This document shows positions 12,468 through 24,104 of a stretch of 64,000 nt of DNA, one piece after another. The notes under the pieces were generated by a model. That model had not been told where the DNA came from. It saw only the letters and a program-made list of their open reading frames with translations, and did not search any database. The stretch spans positions 248,001-312,000 of the forward strand of contig JAEHOE010000102.1 in assembly GCA_016858145.1 (NCBI GenBank). Reading direction: 5' to 3'. This DNA is from Edaphochlamys debaryana. Its lineage: Eukaryota > Chlorophyta > Chlorophyceae > Chlamydomonadales. Made by a program: the position numbers and the translations under genes. The first letter of the stretch is position 1; each line of letters begins with the position of its first letter.

Positions 12468-14465
12468 GGCCACCACTACTGGCGCGGAACGGTCGGAGGA
12501 GGAGAGGGACTAGGTGCCAGCGCTAATGGACGGCCGTGGTGTTGTTGCAGCCTCCAAGCGCGGCGTGAGAAAGCGCAGTCTAAACGGCCCAAGAGCCGGG
12601 GCTCAGCGCGTGGCGGGCGCTAGTCGCCGAACTCGGTTGCAGCCTCTATGAAAGCCCTTCTGCGATTGTCTGAGCAGAGGGTCTAACTTTCACAAGTCCG
12701 CTCAGCCCGAGTGCAGAGAGCCCGGGGTGCCAACTCGTACGGCATTGGTTCCAGTAGCCACTCTTTGCGCCATCCTGTCATCCGCTCTCCACGAATAAGC
12801 GCTGATTACCCTGTGCAACACAGGATGCCTCCTGGAATTGCGCGGCGGCAATTTGTTGCATTTGGTCGCGGTAACCTCGCGCTCCCACCCCTACCGTGGG
12901 AGCATGCTCGTACAGCAGCTACTGTACAGGTAAGGGTAAGACATAACGCTGCGAGCGGGGCTGCAGTACGTTGTGCGTTTGCCGTTACCCTAAAGTTACT
13001 GAGACATGCCGCATGTCGTCCGCCAAAGGCTCTGCGCGGATAGCGCGGTGTGGGGGCTCTGGTCACCAATTACAGTCTCAACTTCACAGGGTCTCGGTCC
13101 GGCAAGCTCTGGCCAAACGTAGTTACTACGCCGCGTTGCAGGAGACCGATGCGATGGGAAGCGGCCAGCAAGAACGCCTAGCTTCGCTATGCGCGTCAAA
13201 TCACGCAGGCTTAGAGGCGTTGATGTCATAGCAATGCGACACGCCGACCCCAGAGCCGACCGCCCTCAGCCGACCGCTTCCCTTCCCGGCAACCACGCAC
13301 CACCACGCACCCAGCCTGGCCGACGGCACGGCCTCTCGCCATGACTCAGCACGGCTGTACTCAAGTACGTTGCACTGAAATCATGTCGATCCGGCCTAGA
13401 CTCCTCCGCCGCTTAGCACGCAGGGCATCCTGCGAGCCGGATGCACGCCTTCCCCGCGGCGCTTCCCGGAAGCAGGGGACCGGCCGCGCCCAGCCGTGAC
13501 GTAGCAACAGGGGCATGGTTGTCAACATTCATCTGCATTGCCTGTATGCCCAACACCCCTCCCCGTCGCCCTGGTATCACCGCAAAAGCAGTTTGGTCCC
13601 CAGACCCAGTCCAGCAGAGCCCCGAAGCATGAGGCCGAATGTCCTCGGCTCAGCCAACCCAGACGAGATGGAAAGACAGAGAGTAAACGTGGGGAGGCAG
13701 AGCCAACACCGGTCTTATTGCTTGGGGTCCCTCGGCAGTTACTGGAAAGACGGGACGGACACTCCACACGCTGTCTTCACCCACACACAGTCACACACTG
13801 ACACGCCGCCCACCTGCCAAGGTCAAGAGTCAACAACAATTCAAAGAGAGAGAAAGAGAGAAAGGCGAGAGATAGAGAGAGGGCAGATGTCGGTCAGAAG
13901 ACGTCCTCAGTCGGATATGGTGATCACGCGGACGCCGTACCGTCAAACGCCCAGTCATGTGCACCTATGTATCAAGTCAGATAGAAACGAGAGAGAGAGG
14001 TAATTAAGGAAGAAGCTTTGGTGCTCACGTCTTGCCCATCATTTCCAAGGCCACCGATCCCTGGGTGCGAGCGGGAGAGCCGCCGAGAACCCACACATCA
14101 TCGGCCCAGCGCCCACCACACCCCACACCCTCCACCCTTCGCCCCATCCTTGCGGCGATCACCCCACGCGTCAAGCTTAGGCCGCTGTGGGCAATGAAAC
14201 GCCCGATGCATACGCCCGATGCGGTACGGTCCTTGCGCAGCCCCCACTCCTCGAGCCCGGATGGGCCTGCGCCTCGTTTCCAGCGCAGCCCTTTGCCGGG
14301 GCAGCCCTGCGCCATCCATGCCACGGCAAACCATACTGCGTCGGTCCGCTTCCACCGTTCGATGCAGCGGTCCCGCCGCTTCCGGCAGCACTACTGCTGC
14401 TGCTGCTGCTGCCCGGCTGTTCGAAGACATGTATAAGCTCGGGTGCGCTTCGCGCTTGCAGCCCT
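12468..14465. other. Intergenic between the two pherophorins
   Basis: Upstream region of PHE-1 and 3' flank of PHE-2. It holds GA-rich simple sequence at about 13840-13890 and 13988-14000, and a CTG run at about 14395-14412. No gene supported. Confidence 0.5.
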
Positions 14466-17400
14466 TTACGCAAGCGGGTCAAAAACGGAGCGCACGGGGC
14501 AGCACTTGGCTTGGTCGCTGACTCGAGAGTTGAAGAGCGAGTACAGGCAGCTCTCGCCACCGCACAGGGCCTGGAGCGTTTCACAGGGTGGGCGCAGCAC
14601 CAGGCACACCTGCACAGGACGAGGGGAGGGCAGCAGTGAGCGGGGTGGGGGGGGGACGGAAGATGCGGTAGACCCAGCGCTGCGTGCCTCCTGCCCCCAC
14701 ACTCCTCCGAACAACCAGACCCGCTGACATCGCAAGCCCACTCGGCACATCCACTCGGAAACTCCCACTCTCCGTGCAACCTAAGCCGGGGAGCCCGGGG
14801 CACCCAACTTGTGCCAGCCCAGACCGCCGGGTCCCGCAAAGCCTTGCCGGCCAAGCCGAACACCGCCATCCCAAGGACCCTGCTGCTCCCTTAAAACGTC
14901 AAGTCTGCTCACCACAGTGCCAGGCACGTCCGTGAAGCGCTTGTTGACTTGGTTGACCTTGACCGCCGGGTACGGCGACAGCTGGTACTGCGCGGGCCGC
15001 GTGGTTCCGTCCGTAATCGAGTAGGCCACGGACCCCACGCAGGCCGGAACCGCGTTGAACTCGACCTTGATGAAGTCCTGCGAGGAAGGCAACGCAAGGA
15101 GGACACGTGCTAGACTCAGGTGGCGGCGAGAGCAGAAGAAGTAAGGAGCTGAGACGGTGTGAGGTGCTGAGTTGACTGAGTTAGCGGCCGAGCAACAGAT
15201 GGCAGTGTGTAGCGGCAAGCAATGGCTGCGAGCCGACAAGGCCCCGAGACTGTGGGCGAGCGGACCCGGTCGAACCCGCCCTTATTCCAGCCTTGCGCGC
15301 TTGCCTGGGAGCAGCAGGCCGAGGCACGGTTGCATGTGGCCAAGAGGCCGAAGGTGAAGCAGTACTCCCGCAGACCCGAGTCGAGGCTCCGCGTGGTGGT
15401 GTTCGTGATCGTGAGCATGGACGACGTTCCGCGCTTGTCGCACTCGCAGATGGGCCAGTCGAGCGGCGGCGGCGGCGGCGGGCGGCGGCGCGGCGGCGGG
15501 TTGCGGTTGGGCGGCGGCGGGGGCGGCGGGGGCGGGGGCGGCGGAGGGGGAGGAGGCGGAGGCGGGGTGCCACGGGCGCAGGCGTTCGGGGTCCAGTCGC
15601 CGTTGAGGCAGGGCGTCTCGGCGTCAACGTCCGGAAGTCGAAGGAAGAAGCGGAACGAAAAGTTCTCCGGAGGGCAGCCGTCAGGGAACAGGATCTGGAA
15701 CCACTCGATGAAGGGCGCATCCGAGTCAACCCATGGCTGCAGCTTCTCGCCGTCTTCGTTCGAGAAGAAGACGCCGCAAACGTAGATGAAGCCGCTGCCG
15801 TCGCACGTGTCTACGTTTGGCTCGTACTTCGAGATCAGCTTCGCGCCGACGTCCGCGGCCTTGTCGTTGATGTCGTTCGCCATGGCAAACTGCGCGCGGA
15901 AAGGCGGGCAAACACGAGTGCATGATCGGTCAGTGAGGCAGGGCATAAGGACAAGGAACGCCGTGTTAGGGCGTAAAGATATCGGTCCCAAGTGCTAGGC
16001 GGCGCGGGCACGGCGAGCAGGGCAGCAGGGTTCAGCTCCGACAATGGCCGTATGTTCCGCCGAGACCCGCCGCCTCACCTGCAGCTTGAAGCACTCGGTG
16101 GTGGTGAAGGGGTAGATGGGCGAGGACTCAAAGTAGAAGCACACAGCGCAGGGCGCGGGTGGCCGAGGCGGCGGCGGACGCGGCGGCGGCGGGCTGGGGG
16201 GCGGGGGGCGGGGAGGCGGAGGGGCCGGCGGCGGGGGGCGCGGCGGGGGTGGGCTGGGTGGCGGGGGCTTCGGCGGCGGCGGGCTGGGCGGCGGCGGGCT
16301 GGGTGGCGGGGGGCTGGGCGGCGGAGGCCGGGGGGGTGGTGGGCTGGGCGGCGGCGGGCGTGGGGGCGGGGGACGGGGCGGTGGGGGCTTGGGAGGGGGC
16401 GGCGGCCGGGGCCGGGGCGGCGGCGGCGGACGAGGGCTCGGGGGCGGGGGTGGCGGCGGCTTGGGCGGCGGAGGGCTGGGTGGCGGGGGACGGGGAGGAG
16501 GCGGGCTTGGTGGCGGGGGCTGGGGCGGGGGTGGGCTGGGCGGCGGCGGCTTGGGAGGCGGCGGGCTCGGAGGGGGAGGGGGGAGCGGGCCAGGGGGCGG
16601 CGGGCTCGGCGGCGGCGGCCGTGGTGGCGGCGGGCTGGGTGGCGGCGGGTGCGGCGGCGGCGGGCTGGGTGGAGGCGGGTTTGGCGGCGGCGGACGCGGC
16701 GGCGGAGGCCGGGGTGGCGGCGGGTTGGGTGACCGGGGCTTTGGCGGAGGAGGTGGTGGGGGTGGTGGCGGCGGCGGAGGTGGCGGCGGAGGGGGTGGCA
16801 GGACCGAGCACTGGTACTGCTTGCGACCCCACAGGCAAAAGCCGTCCGATTCCTCAATGTACGAATTGCCGTCCGCATCCACGACGCCAATCTCCACAAA
16901 GTAGCCCGTGAGCTCGGGCCGGCAACCGCCGCCGTCAACCGCTCCCGTAATCAGGTCCAGCCACTGCTGCAGCGCAGTGTCGAGCCAGTCCTGGATCTTG
17001 GCGGCTTCTGAGTACGAAAAGAAGGTGCCGCAGACCCAAACCTCCGTGTCGCTGCACTTGTCAGGCTCGAAAGGCTGAGTCATGATGGCTCCCACGTTCT
17101 GAGCCTCGCCGTTTGTCTCCGTGATCATGCGATCCTGGATCGCGGCGCACTGATCCGGCGTGATCACGTAACTGCCGCCGAAGGTCGGCGGCGCGACCCG
17201 CAGGCGCAGGCAAACCTGGCACGTGGGCGGCGGCGGCGGCCGCTTGTTGGGCGGCGGCGGCGGGGGCGGCGGCGGCGGCGGTGGGGGCGGCGGCGGCGGG
17301 GGCGGCAGGTCCGGCGGGAACTCGTCCGGCGGCGCGGGCGCGCCGAAGGGCTGGATCGGGCAGCAGTCGAAGGGGTCGGCGTTGAACATGGCCGCCTTGC

Positions 17401-19216
17401 ATGACCCTGTTGCTGGCCAGCACCAGGTCTTGAGGTCGCGGCATGTGTCCGCGATGCCCAGGCACACGGTCTGGCCCTTGGCCGTTGCCTTGTTGAGGCG
17501 CAGGTTGGTGACCTTGAGGTCGATGCGCTGGGGCGTGGCCTGCAAAGAAAAGGACGCAGACGAAAGGGAAAGCGGCTTGTTTGAAGCTATGTGTGAAAGT
17601 GTGAGGGTGGGTGGGCGGGCTGGGCTGGGCTGGCGAGGCGCAAGTGAGCAAGGCAGGGCCGCAGGGGCCGCAGCACGAGCGGGTGCACGCCTTAGGCTTG
17701 AGGGCTGAGGAGCAGAGCGCGAGTCTGGGCTCACCGCAATCAAGCCTGGGCCCCAGGTGATGGACTTGTTGACGCCTTGCAACTGCACAAACTGCAGAGA
17801 GTCTCGGCAGCTCAGGGCTGGCGGGGCGGGGGCGCACAGGGAACGGGCGGTCAGTGCTCTGTCAGTTGGGATCATTAACTCTTCGTCCAATCGCTTTCGT
17901 GACGGCTGCCGGCCAGAAGGCAAGGTCTTTCCTGACAGGTGCTCACTAGACAAGAGCCAAAGGGCTTCTCCCGCCTGGCCCCCAGTAGTGCACGTGCCCG
18001 CCACCCCCCAACACTGCACCCTCCGCTTCACCCTTGCGCGGGTCCCTGCCCGCCACCCCTGCCCCCTGCCTCCTGCCCCTCCTCCCAGTCGCCCGCGATG
18101 CCCCAACTGCCCAATCATGCCCTGGCTCGCAGGCCTCTCCACCTCCCCCCGTGCATTCGCAATATCAGCACCCTTGCTCGTCACAGACCCCACTGCCCGC
18201 GTGTGCCCCACTCACTGAAGGGGAACTCCATCTTGTAGAGGTTGGCGTCGCAGCATGGCGAGTCCATTTGACAGTTGACCACGTCAAACGTGAAACAAAA
18301 CTTCCGGCCGCCGGGGTACGATGTGGCGCTGGTGAGCGCGACGCGGTAGGGCGAGGTGCGGAGGCTGCGCTGGCATCGGCAGTCCGGGAACCTGGGGCGG
18401 GAAGGACAGAGGGGGAGGAAGTGGGGAGGGGAGGGGAGGGGAGGGGAGGGGTCGTGAGAGGGGAGGGGTCGTGAGAGGGGAGGGGTCGTGAGAGGGGTGA
18501 GGGCGAAGGTGGGGCTAGTTTTGGGCTTGGCGCCTGGACTTGGAGGCTGGGCCGTGCGGTGAGTCAGGCTCGTGCTCCTGGGAGCTTTCACTGCGGTGTC
18601 CTTCATGCGGACGACGGGGCTTCAGTCATGCTGAGTTCGTATCCCTGGTGCTTCGCTTACAGGGGCTGGCCAAGCCCACCGCCCAGAGACCAATGCCCTA
18701 TCACCACTTCCCCGATCGCCCAGGGCTCGATCATAGAGGTGCCCCCTCGCGTTCCCATTGTTCATGCTATATGCGGTCCCGCTACGGACGGCACTTCGCG
18801 TCTTGACATCACAGGCATGCCCACGCGAAGGCACTCACAGTGGGTTTGGATTTGTTGCCGCATCACCCGCCGCTGTAGTAGGGGGGCAAAATGGGGGTGG
18901 AAGGTCAGGGATTTGCGAACGCGGGAGTTCGGCAACGTGGGCGCGAAGTGTCGAGTGGCCGTTACCGGCAGACCGTGCGGTTGCCCGCACCCCGCAGCAG
19001 GCTTCAAGGCCACCCCTGCGCCTGAGCGCCATTGCTCTCCGTTACATGCATCTCCTGAAGCCCTCACGCGATGTCGCCGGTCCCGCGCGGCGCTCGCCGT
19101 GGTGCAAGCCCCATTCCCACCCGAAGCCCCACCAGAGGCGACAGTCCTTGCTCACCTTGCGTTTGAAGGATTCCTATTGCGAGCCAGCACGCCGCAACGA
19201 GCAGCAGGCGCGCCAT
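14466..19216 (-). CDS. Pherophorin with four globular modules and three proline rods (PHE-2)
   Basis: Secreted extracellular-matrix glycoprotein. Exons (minus): 19216-19156, 18872-18839, 18391-18216, 17802-17735, 17539-16079, 15889-15305, 15077-14913, 14609-14466; about 897 residues. Exon 1 encodes a signal peptide (MARLLLVAACWLAIGIL). Module order: pherophorin domain (FPDCRC to DCCPIQP); short rod; Cys-rich type-II module (CQVCLRL...VWVCGTFFSYSEAAKIQDWLD...YQCSV); a rod of roughly 220 residues rich in SPPPP, RPPPP and KPPPP units (encoded about 16160-16800); a second type-II module (CAVCFYF...YVCGVFF...NACA); a third rod; then the C-terminal pherophorin domain (WPICECDKRG to AKCCPVR). PHE-1 lacks one type-II module and the long rod. 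Intron 4 (17734-17540) is absent from PHE-1. Intron 6 has a GC donor (CAG|GCAAGC), where PHE-1 has GT. Confidence 0.9.
16160..16800 (-). repeat. Proline-rod coding repeat of PHE-2
   Basis: A run of degenerate 15- to 24-bp units encoding mostly (S/R/K)PPPP. On the plus strand it is an almost uninterrupted GGCGGCGGGCTGG-type sequence, so it is also strongly G-quadruplex-prone. It forms the extended hydroxyproline-rich shaft between two globular modules. Confidence 0.9.
18420..18500 (+). repeat. G-rich minisatellite in a PHE-2 intron
   Basis: GGGGA repeats run into three copies of a 17-bp unit (GGGGAGGGGTCGTGAGA). It lies in the intron between exons 2 and 3 of PHE-2, on the non-coding strand of that gene. 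Confidence 0.85.
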
Positions 19217-21030
19217 GGCTGCACGCCTGCCCGGAAGGCATCAATCGCCAGGTACGCAGCTGGTTGTTAGCACGGAAGCGCTTGAGAACTTCTCTGGAGG
19301 CTACAGGTTAGGCTGCTATGCACTCGCGGGGCAAAACTGCTCCAAGTCGCGTGCGTAACACCGCGCAGCTCGGTGCGGGCGTCCCAGGTGTCAGCTCACG
19401 AGCTGCTCTTCTTATCCCTTTAGTCCTTCAAGATTTGCCTTCACTATCTACTCCGTGGAAGGTGCGTCGGTGCGTCGACCCGGCCCGGCGTTGACGACTC
19501 TCGGGCGCCCGCAAGCAAGGTCGTTGCCGTGTGTGGACTTGCAGCAAGCCTCACCTGCTGCCTATCAAGTCTTCTCCGCGGCGCCCTGGGCCCTAGGCTG
19601 AGCCCAAGGCAATAACGTCCGCGCCAAGGGAGTTACTATCGTAGGCCGACCATGGCCTTTGGCTGGGTGTGCCGTTGCCGGAAGCGCAGGTCAGAAGCTA
19701 TGATAGAGTGGTAACTGAGCAGAAGGGCAAGTCCGTCAGCGGGCCGTGGTGGGGGCAGCCCTTGGTCAATTTGCGCGGTAGTGCACTTGCTGAAGTTTAG
19801 CGGGCAAACGTCACATGCGCCGCGTCACCAGCAGCTCGAAACGAAGTATGCCGTGTGTGCTAGAGAAGGCGATGCGTCGCGCGTCCACACCACGCCGCGA
19901 CGTCGCCAAATTGCGGTACACACGCGAGTCGGCGGGCGGTCCTTAACCCCGCTACTGGGGTCCGTCACTCGTCAGGCGCACCTTGAAGCAGTAGGTATAC
20001 CATACAGAGCGTGATCGGGTATTTGTGTGCGAAGGCCCGGCCTAGGTTAGGGGCGTTGCTCGCGCCGATGCCCCGCCGCGGTGGACCCAAAGCCGCGAGC
20101 GCAAATGCGGCCACGCGAGCAGCCCCACGTGGTCCCAGTGCGCAAATGAAGCGCATCTAGGGGAGCACCAGCCTGCTGGAGCCTGCCCGGAAGGTAGACC
20201 CGCGCCGATGCGCTCAGCTCTACCTTGGGAATTGACTGACCGTGTGGCGAAGTGCATTGGGGCTGGCCCAACTGAGCTTCTCAATGGTCTTCTACGGGGA
20301 AGAACCGCGCAAGTGGTTCGCGCGAACATGCGTCAGCCAAGCACTGTGGCGGCGCATGGGTCCGACCAGGTCCAGTCGGGCCCGAACGCAGCTCACTGCC
20401 CGCCAGGCAGCTTCTCGGGGAAAGGGAATCTCCTGGCTAGAGCTGAGGGACACTGGGGAGAGACAGCTCCACCCAGCTCCTGGGGACAGCTCGGGATAAC
20501 GGTAGCTTGGTGCCGGGGTCTACGGCCACCGTACCGTCTGCGCTACCCCCCACGGCACAGCTGCACACTGCATTGACCCCCACGGCCTTGAGCCGCTGTT
20601 GTCGCGGGAACAAGAGGAAACCCCGCTGGACGTTGCGGGTGTTGGACTGAAGCTCCCACGGGCTCCCGTCCCCCAGGGTGCGCGGGGGCTAAGCCCCCCA
20701 CCCTGTCTCCCTGTCTGCTTACAGTCCTGGGCCAAGGGTCAAGCCATAGTGCAGCTATCCGGGCCAGGGGTGATCCGACCTTGCCCAAACTGTGGGCCTT
20801 GAGAAACTTCCCTGGGCAGCCGGTATGTGGGCAAGAAGGGCGGGGCGCCTGACTATGCACGATGCCCCAGAAGCTGAGGCACGGCAGCTTGACGTCCTTG
20901 CGGCGCTCTGCTCCCTTGCTTCAACGATACATTTCACCACAGCTCGGCTCATGACATCACGACGGCTGCGTTCTATCGGGGATGGGCACGGATGAGGCGC
21001 CTTATGTCACGCATGAGAGGGCCCTGAGAG
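19217..21030. other. Gene-poor stretch upstream of PHE-2
   Basis: Contains the PHE-2 promoter. I find no supported coding exon. Near 20559-20577 is a diverged copy of a short dispersed sequence also found at 42616 and 50374. Confidence 0.45.
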
Positions 21031-21488
21031 CAGTGTTGCTATCTTGTTTCGATTTCAAGAAAAAGTTTACGTCGGTTGTAACTTTTCCGGCAAAGTTGGG
21101 CGGAAAGATCTGGGCAAATAGAACATTTTGCTTGGAATCCGCGTAAAAGTTCTGTCCGCCAAAGAACTTTTGAGCTCTGCGCTGCCCAAAAGTTCTGGGT
21201 GCAGAGCCAGCCCGGGGGGTATGGGCCCTTGGGGACTGCTGCGGGTTAAGTGAAAGACGGTGTGCCACAATGCGCTGGCCGCCAAACGTAGGGTTGTGGC
21301 GGGCGCATGGGGGTCTGGGCGGGGGAGGTGCCTGCTGTAGCCACGAACCCCACCTCGAAGGGGTCGGGGACGTAACGTTTGACCCATACTGGCGCAAAAA
21401 GATCTGTCCGCCAGCGAACATTTCGGCCCAGCCGACCGGGAAAGATCTGGGATTTTCGAAACCCTCGCCACGGAAGATAGCAACGCTG
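21031..21488. mobile_element. Non-autonomous hAT-like DNA transposon (MITE)
   Basis: The element is 458 bp. Its ends are CAGTGTTGCTATCTT (21031-21045) and, read in reverse complement, CAGCGTTGCTATCTT (21488-21474): 15 bp with one mismatch. It is flanked by the direct repeat CCTGAGAG at 21023-21030 and 21489-21496. An 8-bp duplication and ends starting CAG are the known signature of the hAT superfamily. Subterminal AAAGATCTG and AAGTTCTG motifs recur inside (about 21104, 21149, 21186, 21397, 21440), as is usual for hAT transposase-binding regions. No transposase frame is present, so it must have been moved in trans. Confidence 0.88.
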
Positions 21489-23934
21489 CCTGAGAGCTTG
21501 CAGAGTCCAACGTCACATTTGCAAGCGCTGGCTGCATGAAGCGGGCCTTGGACGTCCGATGTGCGGCCGGTCAGGCCCGGGCGCATGAGTAGGCGGAAGC
21601 CCGCTCTGTACTGGTGTCATGGCTGCTACAACCAGTTAACACCTGCCTGGTCCTACCTTCGCCACCAGCTGTCAGACGATCCAGACAAAGCCAACCGTGG
21701 CACAAAGTGGGCATACGTAGCCCCTAACTGACTTATTCGCATTCTCCATCGCCAGAGGAGCGTGGCTTCCTTGGCTTCAGCCTCCCTGGCGCTCCCGAAC
21801 ATGGCCTTGCCCTCCCTGCAACTTGCCGTCTGGCCCGTCAACGGCCAACCGTTCTCCTCGGGCAGGCCATACGTGTCGGGAGAATCAATAGCTCCCGTCA
21901 CAGCAGCAATGCCTACGCAGCCAAGGCGAGGTAACTCCCCGCATACCGCTCCGTGTGGTGCTAGAGATAGCCTCTCTGCTTGTGTACCATTCGGGGGCTA
22001 TGCCCACCGACCCCGCACCTCCCGAAAGCACCGTCCGCTTCGCCTCAGCGAGCCCACACCACAACCAGGCCCCCCGTACAATGCCTGACCAGTAGTCTGC
22101 CTGGCACGCGACAAAGGGTGCCCGAGGGCAGGAAGAAGGCTGAGCCCGTTACTGCCCCCCAGGAAGTCCAATGTTCGAGTCTGGCTCCGTGGAAGCTTCT
22201 GCCCCTCCCAACCACCAGCCAGCACCACGGCACACAAGCCAACACGGTAACCTTAGGGGCGCCCCCGCCTGACGTCTGACGGCATGCGCTACACATGGGA
22301 AACGGACCGACACGACAAGCGCTCAGCTCACCGCTCGAACGCCGATAGGATAGAATGACCGCGTCCAGCTGTCAGCGGAAGCGCAACGCAGCCGAAACAT
22401 AGCTTGTAATGATCATGCGCCACGCGAGGAAGCCCTCGGACTGCATCACAGTTTACTCATCTCAGGCCCGGGGCCGACAAGGCAAAAGACCTCACGCCCG
22501 GTCACTGCGCGAAGGCGCTTAGGTGATGACTGATAAGGTTTGATCACCCCCAAACACCACCTCCAGGAAGCACAACCGCTGCGGTGATGTGAGCCCGCCA
22601 TTGCGCCACCGCAGGACCCGCATGGCGAGCCCCGGTCGTGTGGGTATGAGCACCGACCTGACCAGCATGCTTGTTGAATAGGCGCTTAAAGGCGCGTCCT
22701 CCATCGCCTGAATGGCCGAAGCTGTCAAGAACGCTATCGCCTTCGTCTGGAAACGATCAGCGGCGAATCATGCGCTCCCTCAAGGCTCTGCAATTGTGCC
22801 CCAAACCTTTCGCGAAACACTCCCTTGCCACTCACGGCTGTAACTGCCAGCTGGCGTCACTTCCAAACACCTTTCCATGGAGCTCAGCCCCACTGAAGAG
22901 CCGCTCTGCAATACTTTGATGCCCTCATCATTCCCCCAGCGCCCTCCCAGTCCCCCAGCGCCCTCCCAGTCAACCCTCGAGCTAGCCCGCGTATAACACT
23001 TCCGATTAGGGCTTGAGCAACCACATTGGTAGAGCCTAAACTTGTGCGGGTAGGGGGCACATCAAGGCCCAAGCCCGCGATGAACACATGTAAGCCCGAA
23101 CAACCCATGTAGACCGTAAGGCACACGAACGGTATGATCAACAGCCGGCAACAGCCGGGCATCAACAGCCGAAGTATGCCGGAGCATAGGGTGCAGCAGT
23201 ATCCTTTAGTAATTCAATAGATCTCGTTTGTGCGCAAGCCGATGCACCTGAAACCTCAAGCGCAAGCGCAGTACTGTTGTGATGCCGATGGCCCCACAAA
23301 ACCCCCTCATCCGGGCCCAGTAACGGAAGGCAATGCAATCGTCCCTGTCCCAAGCTTATTGCCAAACTACGACTGCTACCACACGTACCCTTCGACTAGC
23401 ATCCCTTAATTATGGCCGCGGATCGTTTCGTCATCGCGATGCCACTGCACAGCTGTGCAGTTGCATACGCATCGCGGGGTTACATGAGCGCAAAGCCCCC
23501 TCCTTCAGTTGAGCTGCCGCGTTGCAGTGGCCTGGCCGCGTTGCAGTGGCCTGGCAACGACTCGGTGCATGTACCTCCCCAGGTGGGGAGAGACGGAAGG
23601 CAAGTGGGGTGCGCAAGTAAGCCGTGTCTGGTCGGCCGTGAGCTTTCAGAGCGATGGGCGACCCCAGAAGAGGCGGAGGTAGCGACGGACGCGCTCCCCA
23701 GGCCGAGGGCGGACGCAGGCTGAGGTCGTGAGGAACAGGGCCCCCCGCGGTCACCCCTCCTGACACCTCCAGTCCGTGCTTGTGGAGGCCGGCTGCTGAA
23801 ACGGCGGACCTTCGGCACCACCCCGCCATTCCCAGCTTGCAACCGCGAACCGGCAGCTGATGGCCACCTAGCTACGCAGCCGCAGGCCTCGCAGGCGGTG
23901 GTTGCTGTAAAGCCGCGCCTTGGCATTCGCCCGA
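21489..23934. other. Gene-poor stretch between the hAT element and MT-B
   Basis: No supported gene. It contains a tandem duplication of about 20 bp near 22935-22972 (CCCCCAGCGCCCTCCCAGT units), another at 23514-23558, and the palindrome at 23435-23476. Confidence 0.45.
23435..23476. repeat. Nested palindrome (cruciform-prone)
   Basis: An 18-bp perfect palindrome, ACTGCACAGCTGTGCAGT (23444-23461), sits inside 8-bp outer arms CGCGATGC (23435-23442) and GCATCGCG (23469-23476). No flanking target duplication was found. Confidence 0.85.
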
Positions 23935-24104
23935 CATCTGGGTCGGTCCGGCCCGAGTCCGGGACCCATCTGGGTCGGTCCGGACCGGGTTTGGCCCACT
24001 CTGGGTTGGTCCAGCCCGCGTCCGGGGTCCATCAGAGTCAGTCGAGCCTTAGTACCGGGCCCATCTGGGTCGGTCCCGACCGCGTCCGGACGGCCCCCGG
24101 GGCC
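23935..24104. repeat. Minisatellite directly 3' of MT-B
   Basis: Degenerate units of about 35 bp, containing GGACCGACCCAGATGGG in the sense of MT-B, begin within about 15 bp of the stop codon. The same repeat family follows the stop of MT-C and MT-D but not MT-A. Confidence 0.85.

Noticed and set aside
15222..16911. Glycine- and arginine-rich plus-strand frames
   Set aside because: These are the complement of the PHE-2 proline rods, not genes.
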